From a virus, in IMG/VR virus record IMGVR_UViG_3300030060_003830, positions 1 to 31,977 of that record: a stretch of DNA of 31,977 nucleotides. One strand, written 5' to 3'. Positions 1 through 7,166 of this stretch are shown here, piece by piece. Below the pieces are notes generated by a model. That model saw only the letters and a list, made by a program, of their open reading frames with translations. It was not told the origin of the DNA and ran no database searches. Within the stretch, counting starts at the first letter, position 1, and each line of letters begins with the position of its first letter. The position numbers were made by a program, and so were the translations under genes.

Positions 1-36
1 GTGATACCAGTAAATATAATTGTTTGTTTTTTTCAT
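1..36 (-). CDS. N-terminal piece of a gene that continues at the right end of the window
   Basis: Read leftward, an ATG at 34-36 opens a frame of 12 codons (MKKTNNYIYWYH) that runs off the left edge. If the window is closed into a circle it continues in frame into the open reading frame at 31977-31606, giving a 135-residue protein. The start has the ACAATG context shared by most leftward genes and follows the stop of the upstream gene (40-42) by three bases. The function is unknown. Splitting by an arbitrary cut of a circular map explains the missing part better than a truncation. Confidence 0.75.
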   Translation of the reverse strand, partial: MKKTNNYIYWYH

Positions 37-39
37 TGT

Positions 40-219
40 TTAACCTTTTTTTCTATTTTCCATTAATTCAGCCATTTCCAATTGTTCAATTATATTTTCT
101 AAACAATCATTTATAGTTGTTTCTGTTCCTTCATTATCTTTTAATAACGAACCGAATTTGTGAAACTTGGCTTGATTTTTTATGTCGTAAAGATCGCATA
201 ATAAGTCTGATATATTCAT
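40..219 (-). CDS. Small hypothetical protein, 59 aa, leftward operon
   Basis: A 59-residue frame starts MNISDLLCDLYDIKNQ and ends in a basic tail (ENRKKG). The second half is acidic and probably helical (CLENIIEQLEMAELMEN). No known domain is recognised. The start is well placed: AAGGAA lies about nine bases upstream of the ATG in a leader (AAAAGGAATAAAACAATG) that is nearly identical to those of the genes starting at 543 and 31584. It is the third gene behind the leftward promoter at 580-608 and is followed after three bases by the gene crossing the window edge. It is probably an early, host-directed protein by position only. Confidence 0.65.
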   Translation of the reverse strand: MNISDLLCDLYDIKNQAKFHKFGSLLKDNEGTETTINDCLENIIEQLEMAELMENRKKG

Positions 220-236
220 TGTTTTATTCCTTTTAA

Positions 237-377
237 TTAAAATTCATTCTTTAAGTATTCTTTTAGTTCTTCATCTTCACGACTTATCAGCATTGCTTCA
301 ACATTATCGTCTGATAGTGCGATATCAACGTCTATTAGTAGCTCACCGCATAGTGTGTAGAATTCTGTTTTTGTCAT
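237..377 (-). CDS. Small acidic hypothetical protein, 46 aa
   Basis: A 46-residue frame starts MTKTEFYTLCGELL and ends KEYLKNEF. It is strongly acidic (DVDIALSDDNVEAM, SREDEEL) and probably helical. The ribosome binding site is good (GAGGGG, about nine bases upstream) and the start has the recurrent ACAATG context. It lies between two other tiny leftward genes with gaps of 16-17 bases, consistent with co-transcription from 580-608. No family is recognised. A small acidic early phage protein could act as an inhibitor of a host nucleic-acid-binding protein, but nothing in the sequence proves that. Confidence 0.6.
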   Translation of the reverse strand: MTKTEFYTLCGELLIDVDIALSDDNVEAMLISREDEELKEYLKNEF

Positions 378-393
378 TGTCTTAATCCCCTCA

Positions 394-543
394 TTAAATT
401 ATTTTAATGTAAAAATGCAATATTGTTGGCAGTCCTATTATTGCGTAAATCAACATAAAACCTGGTAAAACATTCCAAACGATTGCACCTAAGATAATAA
501 AGATTGTTAGTAATATAATTAAATCTAAAATAGTTTTTATCAT
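394..543 (-). CDS. Small membrane protein, 49 aa, two predicted TM helices
   Basis: The protein MIKTILDLIILLTIF... is almost entirely hydrophobic, with two membrane segments (about residues 4-22 and 28-44) and a lysine near the C-terminus. The frame stays open upstream to an ATG at 619-621, but that start would lie before the promoter at 580-608. The ATG at 541-543 has AAAAGGAATAAGACA directly upstream, so 543 is chosen. It is the first gene of the leftward operon. It could be a superinfection-exclusion or early membrane-modifying protein or a minor holin. No family is recognised. Confidence 0.65.
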   Translation of the reverse strand: MIKTILDLIILLTIFIILGAIVWNVLPGFMLIYAIIGLPTILHFYIKII

Positions 544-579
544 TGTCTTATTCCTTTTATGTAAAGTTGTTATACATTG

Positions 580-608
580 TATATAGTATAGTAGTTTTAC
601 ATTGTCAA
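580..608 (-). promoter_or_regulatory. Leftward sigma70-like promoter
   Basis: On the minus strand a perfect TTGACA -35 box (608-603) is followed after exactly 17 bases by TATATA (585-580). It sits 37 bases upstream of the first leftward gene. The plus-strand TGTCAAC recurs at 661, 28497 and 30241, so a regulator may also read this site. Confidence 0.6.
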
Positions 609-660
609 CAGTTAATATCAAATTTTTTTACATCAATAATAATTAGCTATAGATATTGTG

Positions 661-685
661 TGTCAACAAGTTATATGATAGTTAT
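661..685. repeat. Copy 1 of TGTCAACAA-N6-TGATAGTTAT
   Basis: A 9-mer and a 10-mer separated by six bases recur with identical spacing at 30241-30265. On a circular map the two copies border the leftward gene block. This may be a regulator or host-factor binding site; the role is unknown. Confidence 0.6.
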
Positions 686-700
686 ATAGGATATATAGGA
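683..700 (+). repeat. Tandem duplicate of the 9-mer TATATAGGA
   Basis: Two perfect adjacent copies (683-691 and 692-700) are followed by TAAGG. They overlap the end of the 661-685 repeat. They could be part of a promoter or an AT-rich melting element; this is a weak inference. Confidence 0.45.
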
Positions 701-819
701 TAAGGTAGCTTTTAGGTTTTTGTTGTCTGGATTGGATTTAAGTTTTTTTATGTGCTGGATTTTATATTTTTCTAAACAGACAGACCTGACAACATCATAC
801 ACAATCTGTATTGCAGACC

Positions 820-850
820 CACCGGGGGCATGTTCCGAAACCATGCATCC
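820..850. other. Candidate packaging (cos/pac) site hairpin
   Basis: The segment is more GC-rich than its surroundings (CCACCGGGGG at 819-828). It contains an imperfect hairpin with arms GCATG (828-832) and CATGC (842-846), extended by TT/AA across a bulge. It lies 66 bases before the terminase small subunit, where cos or pac sites commonly sit. There is no direct proof. Confidence 0.3.
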
Positions 851-915
851 TGACCTGGTCTACCGCTCTGTATATGTGTTAATCAATACTATCCAACACA
901 CACTCAGGAGTAACT

Positions 916-1323
916 ATGCCTAAGAGGAAGTTAGCTAAGAAGGAAGATATTATCTTGAAGATGATATCGGATGGGATAACGGTTACAAGTATATGTAAGG
1001 GTATGGGTATAAGTAGGTTTACCTTTTACAAGTATTTAAATGATAATCAGGATTTGAAGGAAGCGTATCAGTTGGCTAGGAGTAGTTATTCTTCTGAATT
1101 TAGAAGTGACTATGAGAAGTTACTGGTTGGGGCTGTTGTTGGTACGGCTAAAGTGGATGTAATAGCTTTGAAGGAGATGGGTGTGCATAGTAGATGGTTA
1201 GAGTCTAAGTGTAACCCAGAAGAGTTTGGTGATACTTCAAAAGCCATGATGCAGTTGAAGAATGGAGATACTGAGATTAATATTGCTTGGATGACAGATG
1301 GCTCAGGTAACGATACCGTATAA
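916..1323 (+). CDS. Terminase small subunit
   Basis: This 135-residue protein probably recognises the packaging site and hands phage DNA to the large terminase. The N-terminus is very basic (MPKRKLAKKEDII), followed by a helix-turn-helix-like segment at about residues 20-45 (ITVTSICKGMGISRFTFYKYL). This is the arrangement of many podovirus small terminases. The helical middle and the acidic tail would serve oligomerisation and contact with the large subunit. The start is supported by AGGAG seven bases upstream. It overlaps the large subunit gene by 26 bases. Purine-rich, G-ending codons (AAG, GGT, GTT) differ from neighbouring genes. The assignment rests on position and the HTH rather than a diagnostic motif. 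Confidence 0.85.
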   Translation: MPKRKLAKKEDIILKMISDGITVTSICKGMGISRFTFYKYLNDNQDLKEAYQLARSSYSSEFRSDYEKLLVGAVVGTAKVDVIALKEMGVHSRWLESKCNPEEFGDTSKAMMQLKNGDTEINIAWMTDGSGNDTV

Positions 1324-2587
1324 ACCTCGTGCGTCTCAGGCTGAAATGCATAACAACCTAAGACGCTGGAATGTTTTAGTCATGCACAGACGTTTTGGCA
1401 AGACTGTTTTTGCAATTAATCATTTAATTAAGGAATGTTTAACCTGTCCATTGCCCAGACCAAGGGTTGCTTTTATTGCGCCTACCTTTACGCAAGCTAA
1501 GAGAATTGCGTGGGATTATGTTAAATATTATGCAAGTGTTATACCAGGCGTAGCCTTTAATGAAACAGAGCTACGAGTAGATTTTCCCAACGGTGCAAGA
1601 CTGATGTTATTGTCTGCTGAGAATCCAGATGCCCTAAGAGGTATTTATCTGGACTTGGCTATCTTTGATGAATATGGAATGCAGAATCCAAGGGTATGGG
1701 GGGAGGTAGTACGACCAGCCTTGTCTGACAGAGAGGGGGCTGCTGTATTTTTGGGAACTCCTGCTGGTCATAATCATTTTTTTGATTTGTTGCAACAGGC
1801 AAAGAATGAATGTGAAGAAGGCTCAGACAAGTGGTATTGGAAAACGGTCAAGGCATCTGAGAGTGGGATTGTTAAGGATGAAGAGTTAAAAGCTGCTAAA
1901 CAGCAAATGACAGAAGAGCAGTTTGACCAGGAGTATGAATGTTCCTTTACAGCCAGTATTATTGGTGCTTATTATGGAAAGTTAATTGCAGAAGCAGAAG
2001 AGAGTGATAGAGTAACAAAAGTACCCTATGACCCTTCAATGCCTGTGCATACAGCCTGGGATTTAGGAGTAAATGATGCGACTGCTATTTGGTTTGCTCA
2101 GACGTATCGTGGGGGTGCGGTACATATTATTGATTATTACGAGAATAGTGGAGTCGGTCTCGACCACTATGCGGAAGTTCTTAACCGGAAAGACTTCGTA
2201 TACGGTGACCATCTCGCACCACACGACATCGAAGTCAGAGAACTTGGGTCTGGCAAATCGCGTCTGGAAACGGCTTTATCGCTGGGTATCAGGTTCAAGG
2301 TAGTGCCTCGCATGAAAGTAGCGGATGGTATCAATGCAACAAGGATGTTGCTACCGAAGTGTTTTTTTGATAGAGATAAAACACAGGATGGTTTAGATAT
2401 GTTACGACAGTACCGACAAGAGTGGGATGATAAGAAGAAAGTGTTTCGTGACCATCCACGACATGACTACACATCTCATGCAGCAGATGCGTTTCGATAT
2501 TTAGCAACTGGGCTTGAGCAAAGGACCAGAATGGTACGACCACCACAAACCGTTGCTGTTAATGAATATAATCCTTTTGCCATGTAA
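1298..2587 (+). CDS. Terminase large subunit (packaging ATPase/nuclease)
   Basis: This 429-residue motor protein packages DNA into the prohead and cuts it. The ATPase domain has a Walker A-like motif HRRFGKT (residues 30-36) and a Walker B LDLAIFDE (118-125) with the catalytic glutamate. The coupling motif region contains FLGTPAG. The C-terminal RNase-H-like nuclease starts with AWDLGVNDATAIWF (about 251-264) and ends with HAADAFRY near residue 395, a typical metal-ligand segment. The length fits compact phage terminases. The start overlaps the small subunit and has only a weak ribosome binding site, suggesting translational coupling. An internal patch at about 2160-2280 is unusually rich in C-ending codons. 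Confidence 0.95.
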   Translation: MAQVTIPYKPRASQAEMHNNLRRWNVLVMHRRFGKTVFAINHLIKECLTCPLPRPRVAFIAPTFTQAKRIAWDYVKYYASVIPGVAFNETELRVDFPNGARLMLLSAENPDALRGIYLDLAIFDEYGMQNPRVWGEVVRPALSDREGAAVFLGTPAGHNHFFDLLQQAKNECEEGSDKWYWKTVKASESGIVKDEELKAAKQQMTEEQFDQEYECSFTASIIGAYYGKLIAEAEESDRVTKVPYDPSMPVHTAWDLGVNDATAIWFAQTYRGGAVHIIDYYENSGVGLDHYAEVLNRKDFVYGDHLAPHDIEVRELGSGKSRLETALSLGIRFKVVPRMKVADGINATRMLLPKCFFDRDKTQDGLDMLRQYRQEWDDKKKVFRDHPRHDYTSHAADAFRYLATGLEQRTRMVRPPQTVAVNEYNPFAM

Positions 2588-2598
2588 GGAGAAGTAAA

Positions 2599-2799
2599 AT
2601 GAGTTTTTTAAGTCCACCTCGTATGGTTGCACCGCCACCACCTGCACCAGTTCCAGAAGAACCAGATATGGAATTAGGTGCAGCACTTGCTGAAGAAGGG
2701 GTTAGAAGACAACGAGCAGGGCGCGTTGGCAGAGGCTCTACCATTGTTGCAGGATTACTGAATCAGGATACTGCTAAAAGCAAGACGATGATAAGCTAA
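2599..2799 (+). CDS. Small proline-rich protein before the portal, 66 aa
   Basis: The protein begins MSFLSPPRMVAPPPPAPVPEEP, a proline-rich stretch. An Ala/Glu-rich helix and a basic segment (RRQRAGRVGRGSTIV) follow. AGGAG lies about eight bases upstream of the ATG. The stop shares its last base with the portal start (TAATG), so the two are likely translated together. Small proline-rich proteins are often found between terminase and portal in marine podoviruses, but their function is not known. A minor head-associated role is inferred from position only. Confidence 0.75.
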   Translation: MSFLSPPRMVAPPPPAPVPEEPDMELGAALAEEGVRRQRAGRVGRGSTIVAGLLNQDTAKSKTMIS

Positions 2800-4394
2800 T
2801 GATTGATGAAGAATTAAAAGCATTATTGAAGCGGTTTGATTATGTAGAAGACCAGCGTGATACATGGAACACGCACTACCAAGAACTCGCTGACTTTATG
2901 CTTCCCAGAAAAGCAGAGATTGTAAAACAGCGTTCCAAAGGCGAAAAGCGTATGGAACAGATATTCGATGGCACAGCGTTGCAAGCGGTTGATTTACTCG
3001 CTTCGTCTTTGCACGGTATGCTGACGAGTGGTGCATCGCCTTGGTTTCATTTGGACATCAAAGATACCGACATTAATCGTGATGATGATGTACGAGAATG
3101 GTTGCAAGATACGTCCATGCGAATGATGAGATTGTTTAATCAATCAAACTTTGAAACCGAAGTGCATGAGTTATACGTTGATTTAGTTGTGTTTGGTACA
3201 GGCTGTATGTTTATTGAAATGGGGGAAGACAATCAGCTTCGTTGTTCAACACGACATATTTCTGAGTTTTACATACAAGAAGATTTGCATGGTATGGTGG
3301 ATACCGTCTATCGAAAGTATGAATCGTCTGCCAAAGCAGCAGTACAAAGATTTGGAGAAGAGAATGTCGGAGAGCATATTCTCAAAGTATTTAAAAAGAA
3401 TCCAGAAGAGTCCGTAGAAATATTGCATATTGTTACCCCTCGTATGACACGAGATATAACCAAACGTGATAATATAAATATGCCATTTGCTTCGGTGTAT
3501 GTATGTAATAAAACAAAAATGGTGCTGTCCGAAGGTGGCTTTGAAGAAATGCCGTTTATCGTTCCAAGGTTTCTAAAAAGCACAGGTGAAATCATGGGGC
3601 GTTCTCCAGCGATGATTGCATTGCCAGATGTAAAAATGCTGAACCTAATGAGCAAAACAATTATTCAAGCAGCTCAAAAACAAATCGACCCCCCGTTGCT
3701 TGTTCCTGATGATGGCTTTATGTTGCCTGTCAGAACACAGCCTGGTGGTTTGAACTTTTATCGCTCTGGCACACGAGATACGATTACGCCTTTGAATACA
3801 GGCAGCAATACCAATGTTGGTTTGAGTATGGAAGAACAAAGAAGACAAGCGATTCGCTCTGCTTTTTATGTAGACCAAATACTGGTTGGCGGTTCTCCAA
3901 ACATGACAGCCACCGAAGTGATTCAAAGACAGGAAGAGCGGATGCGAGTAATTGGTCCTGTTCTTGGAAGATTAATGAATGAAATGCTACGTCCATTGAT
4001 AGACCGTGTATTTGCGCTCATGTTACGAGCCGATATGTTGCAACCAGCACCAGCGTTAATACAGGGAAGAGATGTAGATATTGAATATGTATCCCCACTA
4101 GCTATGGCACAAAAATCCAGCAGCTTGAACAATACCATGAAGGCGTTGGAGATATTAATGCCATTGGCACAGGCATTACCTGTAGGTGACCATATTGACC
4201 CAGATGGATTGGTGCGACACATTACCGATAGTCTGGGTGTGCCAAAAACAACATTAAAATCTCAACGTGAAGTAGACGCAACAAGACAACAACGTCAGGA
4301 AATGCAACAAGCAATGCAGGAGCGTGAAGCATTATCACAAGACGTGGCTGATACCGCACAAGCAGCACAAGCAGTTAGAATGGTGAGCAAATAA
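2799..4394 (+). CDS. Portal protein (head-tail connector, T7 gp8-like)
   Basis: At 531 residues this is close in length to T7 gp8. It forms the dodecameric ring through which DNA enters and leaves the head and on which the tail is built. The N-terminus (LKRFDYVEDQRDTWNTHYQE, then LADFMLPRKA) and the motif SLHGMLTSGASPWFHL at about residues 70-85 are characteristic of the head-to-tail connector family. The C-terminus is a Gln/Ala-rich helix (about 485-525). It overlaps the upstream gene by one base and the downstream small gene by one base, indicating strong translational coupling in the head operon. Confidence 0.93.
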   Translation: MIDEELKALLKRFDYVEDQRDTWNTHYQELADFMLPRKAEIVKQRSKGEKRMEQIFDGTALQAVDLLASSLHGMLTSGASPWFHLDIKDTDINRDDDVREWLQDTSMRMMRLFNQSNFETEVHELYVDLVVFGTGCMFIEMGEDNQLRCSTRHISEFYIQEDLHGMVDTVYRKYESSAKAAVQRFGEENVGEHILKVFKKNPEESVEILHIVTPRMTRDITKRDNINMPFASVYVCNKTKMVLSEGGFEEMPFIVPRFLKSTGEIMGRSPAMIALPDVKMLNLMSKTIIQAAQKQIDPPLLVPDDGFMLPVRTQPGGLNFYRSGTRDTITPLNTGSNTNVGLSMEEQRRQAIRSAFYVDQILVGGSPNMTATEVIQRQEERMRVIGPVLGRLMNEMLRPLIDRVFALMLRADMLQPAPALIQGRDVDIEYVSPLAMAQKSSSLNNTMKALEILMPLAQALPVGDHIDPDGLVRHITDSLGVPKTTLKSQREVDATRQQRQEMQQAMQEREALSQDVADTAQAAQAVRMVSK

Positions 4395-4645
4395 TGGTAC
4401 AAATACAATCTATTGAGAATGAAGCCTATACACAAGAGCGAAGGCAACAAGAGATTGAACAGCTTAGAGATATGTACACCCAGACATTTACATCTGAAAA
4501 TGGAAAAAAAGTACTCAATGATTTAGCCAATCGATGCCATGCAATGAGTACCACTTTTGTATCTGGAGATGCAAATGCATCTGCCTTTGAAGAGGGAAAA
4601 CGTGCCGTTTTCTTACATATTAAAAACATGATTAATAAGGAGTAA
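4394..4645 (+). CDS. Bbp19-like small phage structural protein, 83 aa
   Basis: This short helical protein has the pattern 'TFTSENGKKVLNDLANRC' followed by 'STTFVSGDANASAFEEGKRA' and VFLHIKNMI. I recognise it as the Bbp19-type family found between portal and scaffold in podoviruses. Family function is undetermined; it is probably a minor head component or assembly factor. The start is coupled to the portal stop (TAATG). The N-terminus is Gln/Glu-rich (QERRQQEIEQLRDMY) and likely a helix. The family call is from memory of the motif. Confidence 0.75.
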   Translation: MVQIQSIENEAYTQERRQQEIEQLRDMYTQTFTSENGKKVLNDLANRCHAMSTTFVSGDANASAFEEGKRAVFLHIKNMINKE

Positions 4646-4647
4646 AA

Positions 4648-5484
4648 ATGGAAGAACAAGCAGTCGAACAGGTAGACCAGCCATCTACAACGGTGTTAGA
4701 AACACCAGCAGAGGTAGCACAGGGCGGTTCTGGTAACGATTTCTTAAACCAGTTGCCAGAAGAATTACGCTCACATCCAAGCCTTTCACCAATTAAAGAT
4801 GTGGGTAATCTTGCGAAATCCTATGTGAATGCACAACAACTCATTGGTGCAGATAAACTAGCAGCCCCCAAAAATCCATCCGAAGAACAACTTGGCAAAA
4901 TACATCAGTATCTAGGTGTACCAGAAACAGCCGATAAGTATGATGTTGTCGTAGATGGAAACGTAGTAACAGAAGAAATTGCTAGTAATTTTAAGGGCAT
5001 AGCACATAAACTTAATCTTACACCTAATCAAGTAAATGGTGTAATGGAATATTACAAATCAACGGTAAATACATCACAAGAAGAGATTAGCCGACAACAA
5101 GAAACTCTCAAAGAAGAAACCATTACCAATCTGAAAAAAGAGTGGGGTCAGGCATATGATGATAAACTGGCAGGGGTAAAAGGATTGCTTGGTAAGTTTG
5201 GCGATTCCGATATTTATGAGTTACAACTAGCAAGCGGTTTGAAGTTCGGTGATGACCCACGAGTCATTAAATACTTCTCCCAAATGGCAGACTTTGTAAA
5301 TAAATCTACAAGTGAAGATACGATTGCCGATGCAACACAAACACGCAAACTTACACCAAATGAAGCGCAAGCAGAAATCGATGCCATTATGAACTCACCC
5401 GAATATACCGATAAAAAGAACTACATCGCACGACAGAGAGCCATATCCCGTGTGAGTGAATTGATGGAAATGGTACATGGATAA
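4648..5484 (+). CDS. Capsid assembly scaffolding protein
   Basis: This 278-residue acidic, Gln/Glu-rich protein directly precedes the capsid gene, the position and composition of podovirus scaffolds. The N-terminus is disordered and acidic (MEEQAVEQVDQPSTTVLETP). A conserved-looking segment at about residues 35-90 (FLNQLPEELRSHPSLSPIKD, then VGNLAKSYVNAQQLIGADK) is typical of phage scaffolding or capsid-assembly proteins. A coiled-coil-prone stretch lies at about 140-175. It should guide coat assembly in the prohead and be absent from mature particles. AAGGAG is upstream of the start. Its end overlaps the next small gene by eight bases. Confidence 0.85.
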   Translation: MEEQAVEQVDQPSTTVLETPAEVAQGGSGNDFLNQLPEELRSHPSLSPIKDVGNLAKSYVNAQQLIGADKLAAPKNPSEEQLGKIHQYLGVPETADKYDVVVDGNVVTEEIASNFKGIAHKLNLTPNQVNGVMEYYKSTVNTSQEEISRQQETLKEETITNLKKEWGQAYDDKLAGVKGLLGKFGDSDIYELQLASGLKFGDDPRVIKYFSQMADFVNKSTSEDTIADATQTRKLTPNEAQAEIDAIMNSPEYTDKKNYIARQRAISRVSELMEMVHG

Positions 5485-5716
5485 AGAGTCCTTCATTCTT
5501 GCTCGAAATGAATTAATATGTAATCTCTTGCAAACCTGTGCAAATAGAGATATTTTAGATACGAACCAGCTAAAAGACAAAGCAGACGTGCTTTGGGGTT
5601 GGGTTGTTAAGGGTAGCGATACACATCGTCCTGAAGACAATCGGATAGACGATAGTTCTATGGCAACTAAAAAGCCAAGAGGTGTCCGTAAGGGTAGCAC
5701 ATCGACAACAGTATAA
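5477..5716 (+). CDS. Small hypothetical protein between scaffold and capsid, 79 aa
   Basis: The protein begins MDKESFILARNELICNLL and ends in a basic, Ser/Thr-rich tail (ATKKPRGVRKGSTSTTV). It overlaps the scaffold stop by eight bases. No family is recognised. Position suggests a minor head or assembly protein. An internal ATG (at about 5660) could start an 18-residue basic peptide, but it lacks a clear ribosome binding site. The gene ends 28 bases before the capsid gene, leaving room for the strong capsid ribosome binding site. Confidence 0.6.
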   Translation: MDKESFILARNELICNLLQTCANRDILDTNQLKDKADVLWGWVVKGSDTHRPEDNRIDDSSMATKKPRGVRKGSTSTTV

Positions 5717-5744
5717 ACGCAATTTGTGAAAGAAGGAGTATAGT

Positions 5745-6623
5745 ATGTCTTCACAAGTCACAACCGCGTTCGTACAACAGTATTCTGCCAATGTGCAAAT
5801 GCTGTCACAACAGATGGGCAGCCGTCTGCGTGATGCAGTTCGCATTGAGAATGTTGTCGGTAAGAACGCATTTATAGACCAAATAGGTAAGGCAACCGCG
5901 CAACTGCGTACATCTCGCCATGCCGATACACCACAACTTGATACACCTCATGCAAGACGTAGATTAAGTTTAGCATCGTATGAGTATGCTGATTTAATCG
6001 ATGACCAAGATAAGGTGCGTATGTTAATTGACCCAACATCTTTTTATGCACAAGCCGCAGCAGCAGCTATGGGACGTGCAATGGATGATGTGATTATCGA
6101 TGCAGCACTTGGTACAGCGTCTACAGGTGAAACAGGTTCCGGTTCAGCAACACTTGACGCAACAAACAATATGGTAGGTTCATCATCATCGAATGATGGG
6201 TTGACCATAGCTAAATTGCTTGAAGCAAAACGTAAGCTGGACTTAAACGATGTTGACCCTTCGATACCACGGTATATTGCAGTAGGTCCAAAGCAGATTG
6301 AAGATTTATTGGGTACAACTCAAGTCACCAGTTCAGACTTCAATACAGTAAAGGCATTAGCTCAAGGGGATGTAAATTCCTTTTTAGGCTTTGAATTTAT
6401 TATGACGAATCGTCTGGATGTTGATTCAAATGATATTCGTTCTTGCTTTGCATGGGCTGAAGATGGACTTACCCTGGGTATTGGTAAGGATGTATCTGCA
6501 CGTATTGATGAGCGTAATGATAAAGGTTATGCAACTCAAGTTTACTATTGTATGGATATTGGAGCAGTTAGGATGGAAGAATCCAAAGTTGTTAAAATAT
6601 TCTGTGATGAAACACCAGACTAA
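5745..6623 (+). CDS. Major capsid protein
   Basis: This 292-residue coat protein begins MSSQVTTAFVQQYSANVQML. Features typical of podovirus HK97-fold coats are visible: an N-terminal helix, a segment resembling an extended loop rich in Arg and Thr (ATAQLRTSRHADTPQLDTPH, about residues 48-67), the run YEYADLIDDQDKVRMLIDPT (about 78-97), and a spine-like helix AQAAAAAMGRAMDDVIIDAA. It has one of the best ribosome binding sites in the window (AAGGAGTATAGT before ATG), as expected for the most abundant protein. It sits after the scaffold and before a probable decoration protein. Confidence 0.92.
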   Translation: MSSQVTTAFVQQYSANVQMLSQQMGSRLRDAVRIENVVGKNAFIDQIGKATAQLRTSRHADTPQLDTPHARRRLSLASYEYADLIDDQDKVRMLIDPTSFYAQAAAAAMGRAMDDVIIDAALGTASTGETGSGSATLDATNNMVGSSSSNDGLTIAKLLEAKRKLDLNDVDPSIPRYIAVGPKQIEDLLGTTQVTSSDFNTVKALAQGDVNSFLGFEFIMTNRLDVDSNDIRSCFAWAEDGLTLGIGKDVSARIDERNDKGYATQVYYCMDIGAVRMEESKVVKIFCDETPD

Positions 6624-6637
6624 GATAGGGGATAAAA

Positions 6638-7117
6638 ATGACTACTAAAAACTCAGACTTAGTTGCCAATTATCTTGCTCTTCCTTCGGTTGCTAATCCA
6701 GCAAGCGAGTTGGGGGGAAGGATAAGAATTGCATCTGGAAATGTTGCTTTAGCAGATGGGGATAGCACAGATGACGATATTGTTTATCTAGCTCCAATCC
6801 CATCTCATGCAAATCTTATATCCGTTCGGATTGGAACAGATGCATTAGGTGGTTCTTGTACTTTTAACGTAGGCTTATATAAGTTGGACAACACAGTTGT
6901 AGATGAAGATTGTTTAGCAACATCTGTTGCAGATGGCGCAGCAATCGCAGAACTTCGCTATGAAGTTTTGGATTTAAATACAACAGGTCAAAAACTATTT
7001 GAGCTTGGCGGTTTAAGCACAGACCCAGGTGAGCCACTTTACGTAGCAGCAACTTTCAATGCTACTGGTGGAACAGCCGGAGACATGGCATTTATTATTG
7101 AATATGCCGTAGACTAA
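6638..7117 (+). CDS. Probable capsid decoration / head-surface protein
   Basis: This 159-residue protein directly follows the capsid gene and precedes a hairpin terminator, a position typical of decoration or accessory head proteins. It is predicted to be mostly beta with many Gly, Ala, Thr and Asp residues and few lysines (TFNVGLYKLDNTVVDEDCLA, YVAATFNATGGTAGDMAFII). The ribosome binding site GGGGATAAAA precedes ATG. No catalytic motifs are visible. A head-fibre or cement role is inferred from position and composition; it could also be an unrelated structural protein. Confidence 0.65.
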   Translation: MTTKNSDLVANYLALPSVANPASELGGRIRIASGNVALADGDSTDDDIVYLAPIPSHANLISVRIGTDALGGSCTFNVGLYKLDNTVVDEDCLATSVADGAAIAELRYEVLDLNTTGQKLFELGGLSTDPGEPLYVAATFNATGGTAGDMAFIIEYAVD

Positions 7118-7124
7118 AACATTG

Positions 7125-7150
7125 GGGGCAGAGCAATCTGCCCCTTACAC
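7125..7150 (+). terminator. Hairpin terminator/attenuator after the head genes
   Basis: A perfect 8-bp GC-rich stem (GGGGCAGA at 125-132 with TCTGCCCC at 137-144, all +7000) has a GCAA tetraloop. It is followed by TTACACTT rather than a long T run, so partial termination with read-through into the tail genes is likely. Confidence 0.6.
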
Positions 7151-7166
7151 TTAAAGAGGTAGAATT

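Larger units (their letters stand above)
609..915. other. Leader region between the leftward promoter and terminase
   Basis: No convincing gene is present. The stretch holds an AT-rich part (609-780) with the TGTCAACAA repeat at 661-685 and a tandem 9-mer at 683-700. A more GC-rich part (781-870) with an imperfect hairpin follows, directly before the terminase small subunit. A rightward late promoter must lie here if 916-26166 is one unit, but I see no hexamer pair as good as the leftward one. A 67-codon frame at 720-923 lacks a ribosome binding site and protein-like composition and was not called. Confidence 0.5.

Noticed and set aside
544-621. 26-codon upstream extension of the membrane protein frame starting at 543
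   Set aside because: The extension would begin before the -10/-35 boxes at 580-608, and the ATG at 543 has the shared leader and ribosome binding site.
828-850. GTTCC-containing stem-loop resembling a tRNA T-arm
   Set aside because: No acceptor, D or anticodon arms can be drawn around it; no tRNA gene was found anywhere in the window.
720-923. 67-codon open frame before the terminase genes
   Set aside because: No ribosome binding site, odd composition, overlaps the terminase start and lies in the likely regulatory and packaging leader.
3308-4222. Several minus-strand frames inside the portal gene
   Set aside because: Shadows of a clearly conserved gene on the plus strand, without ribosome binding sites or recognisable protein features.
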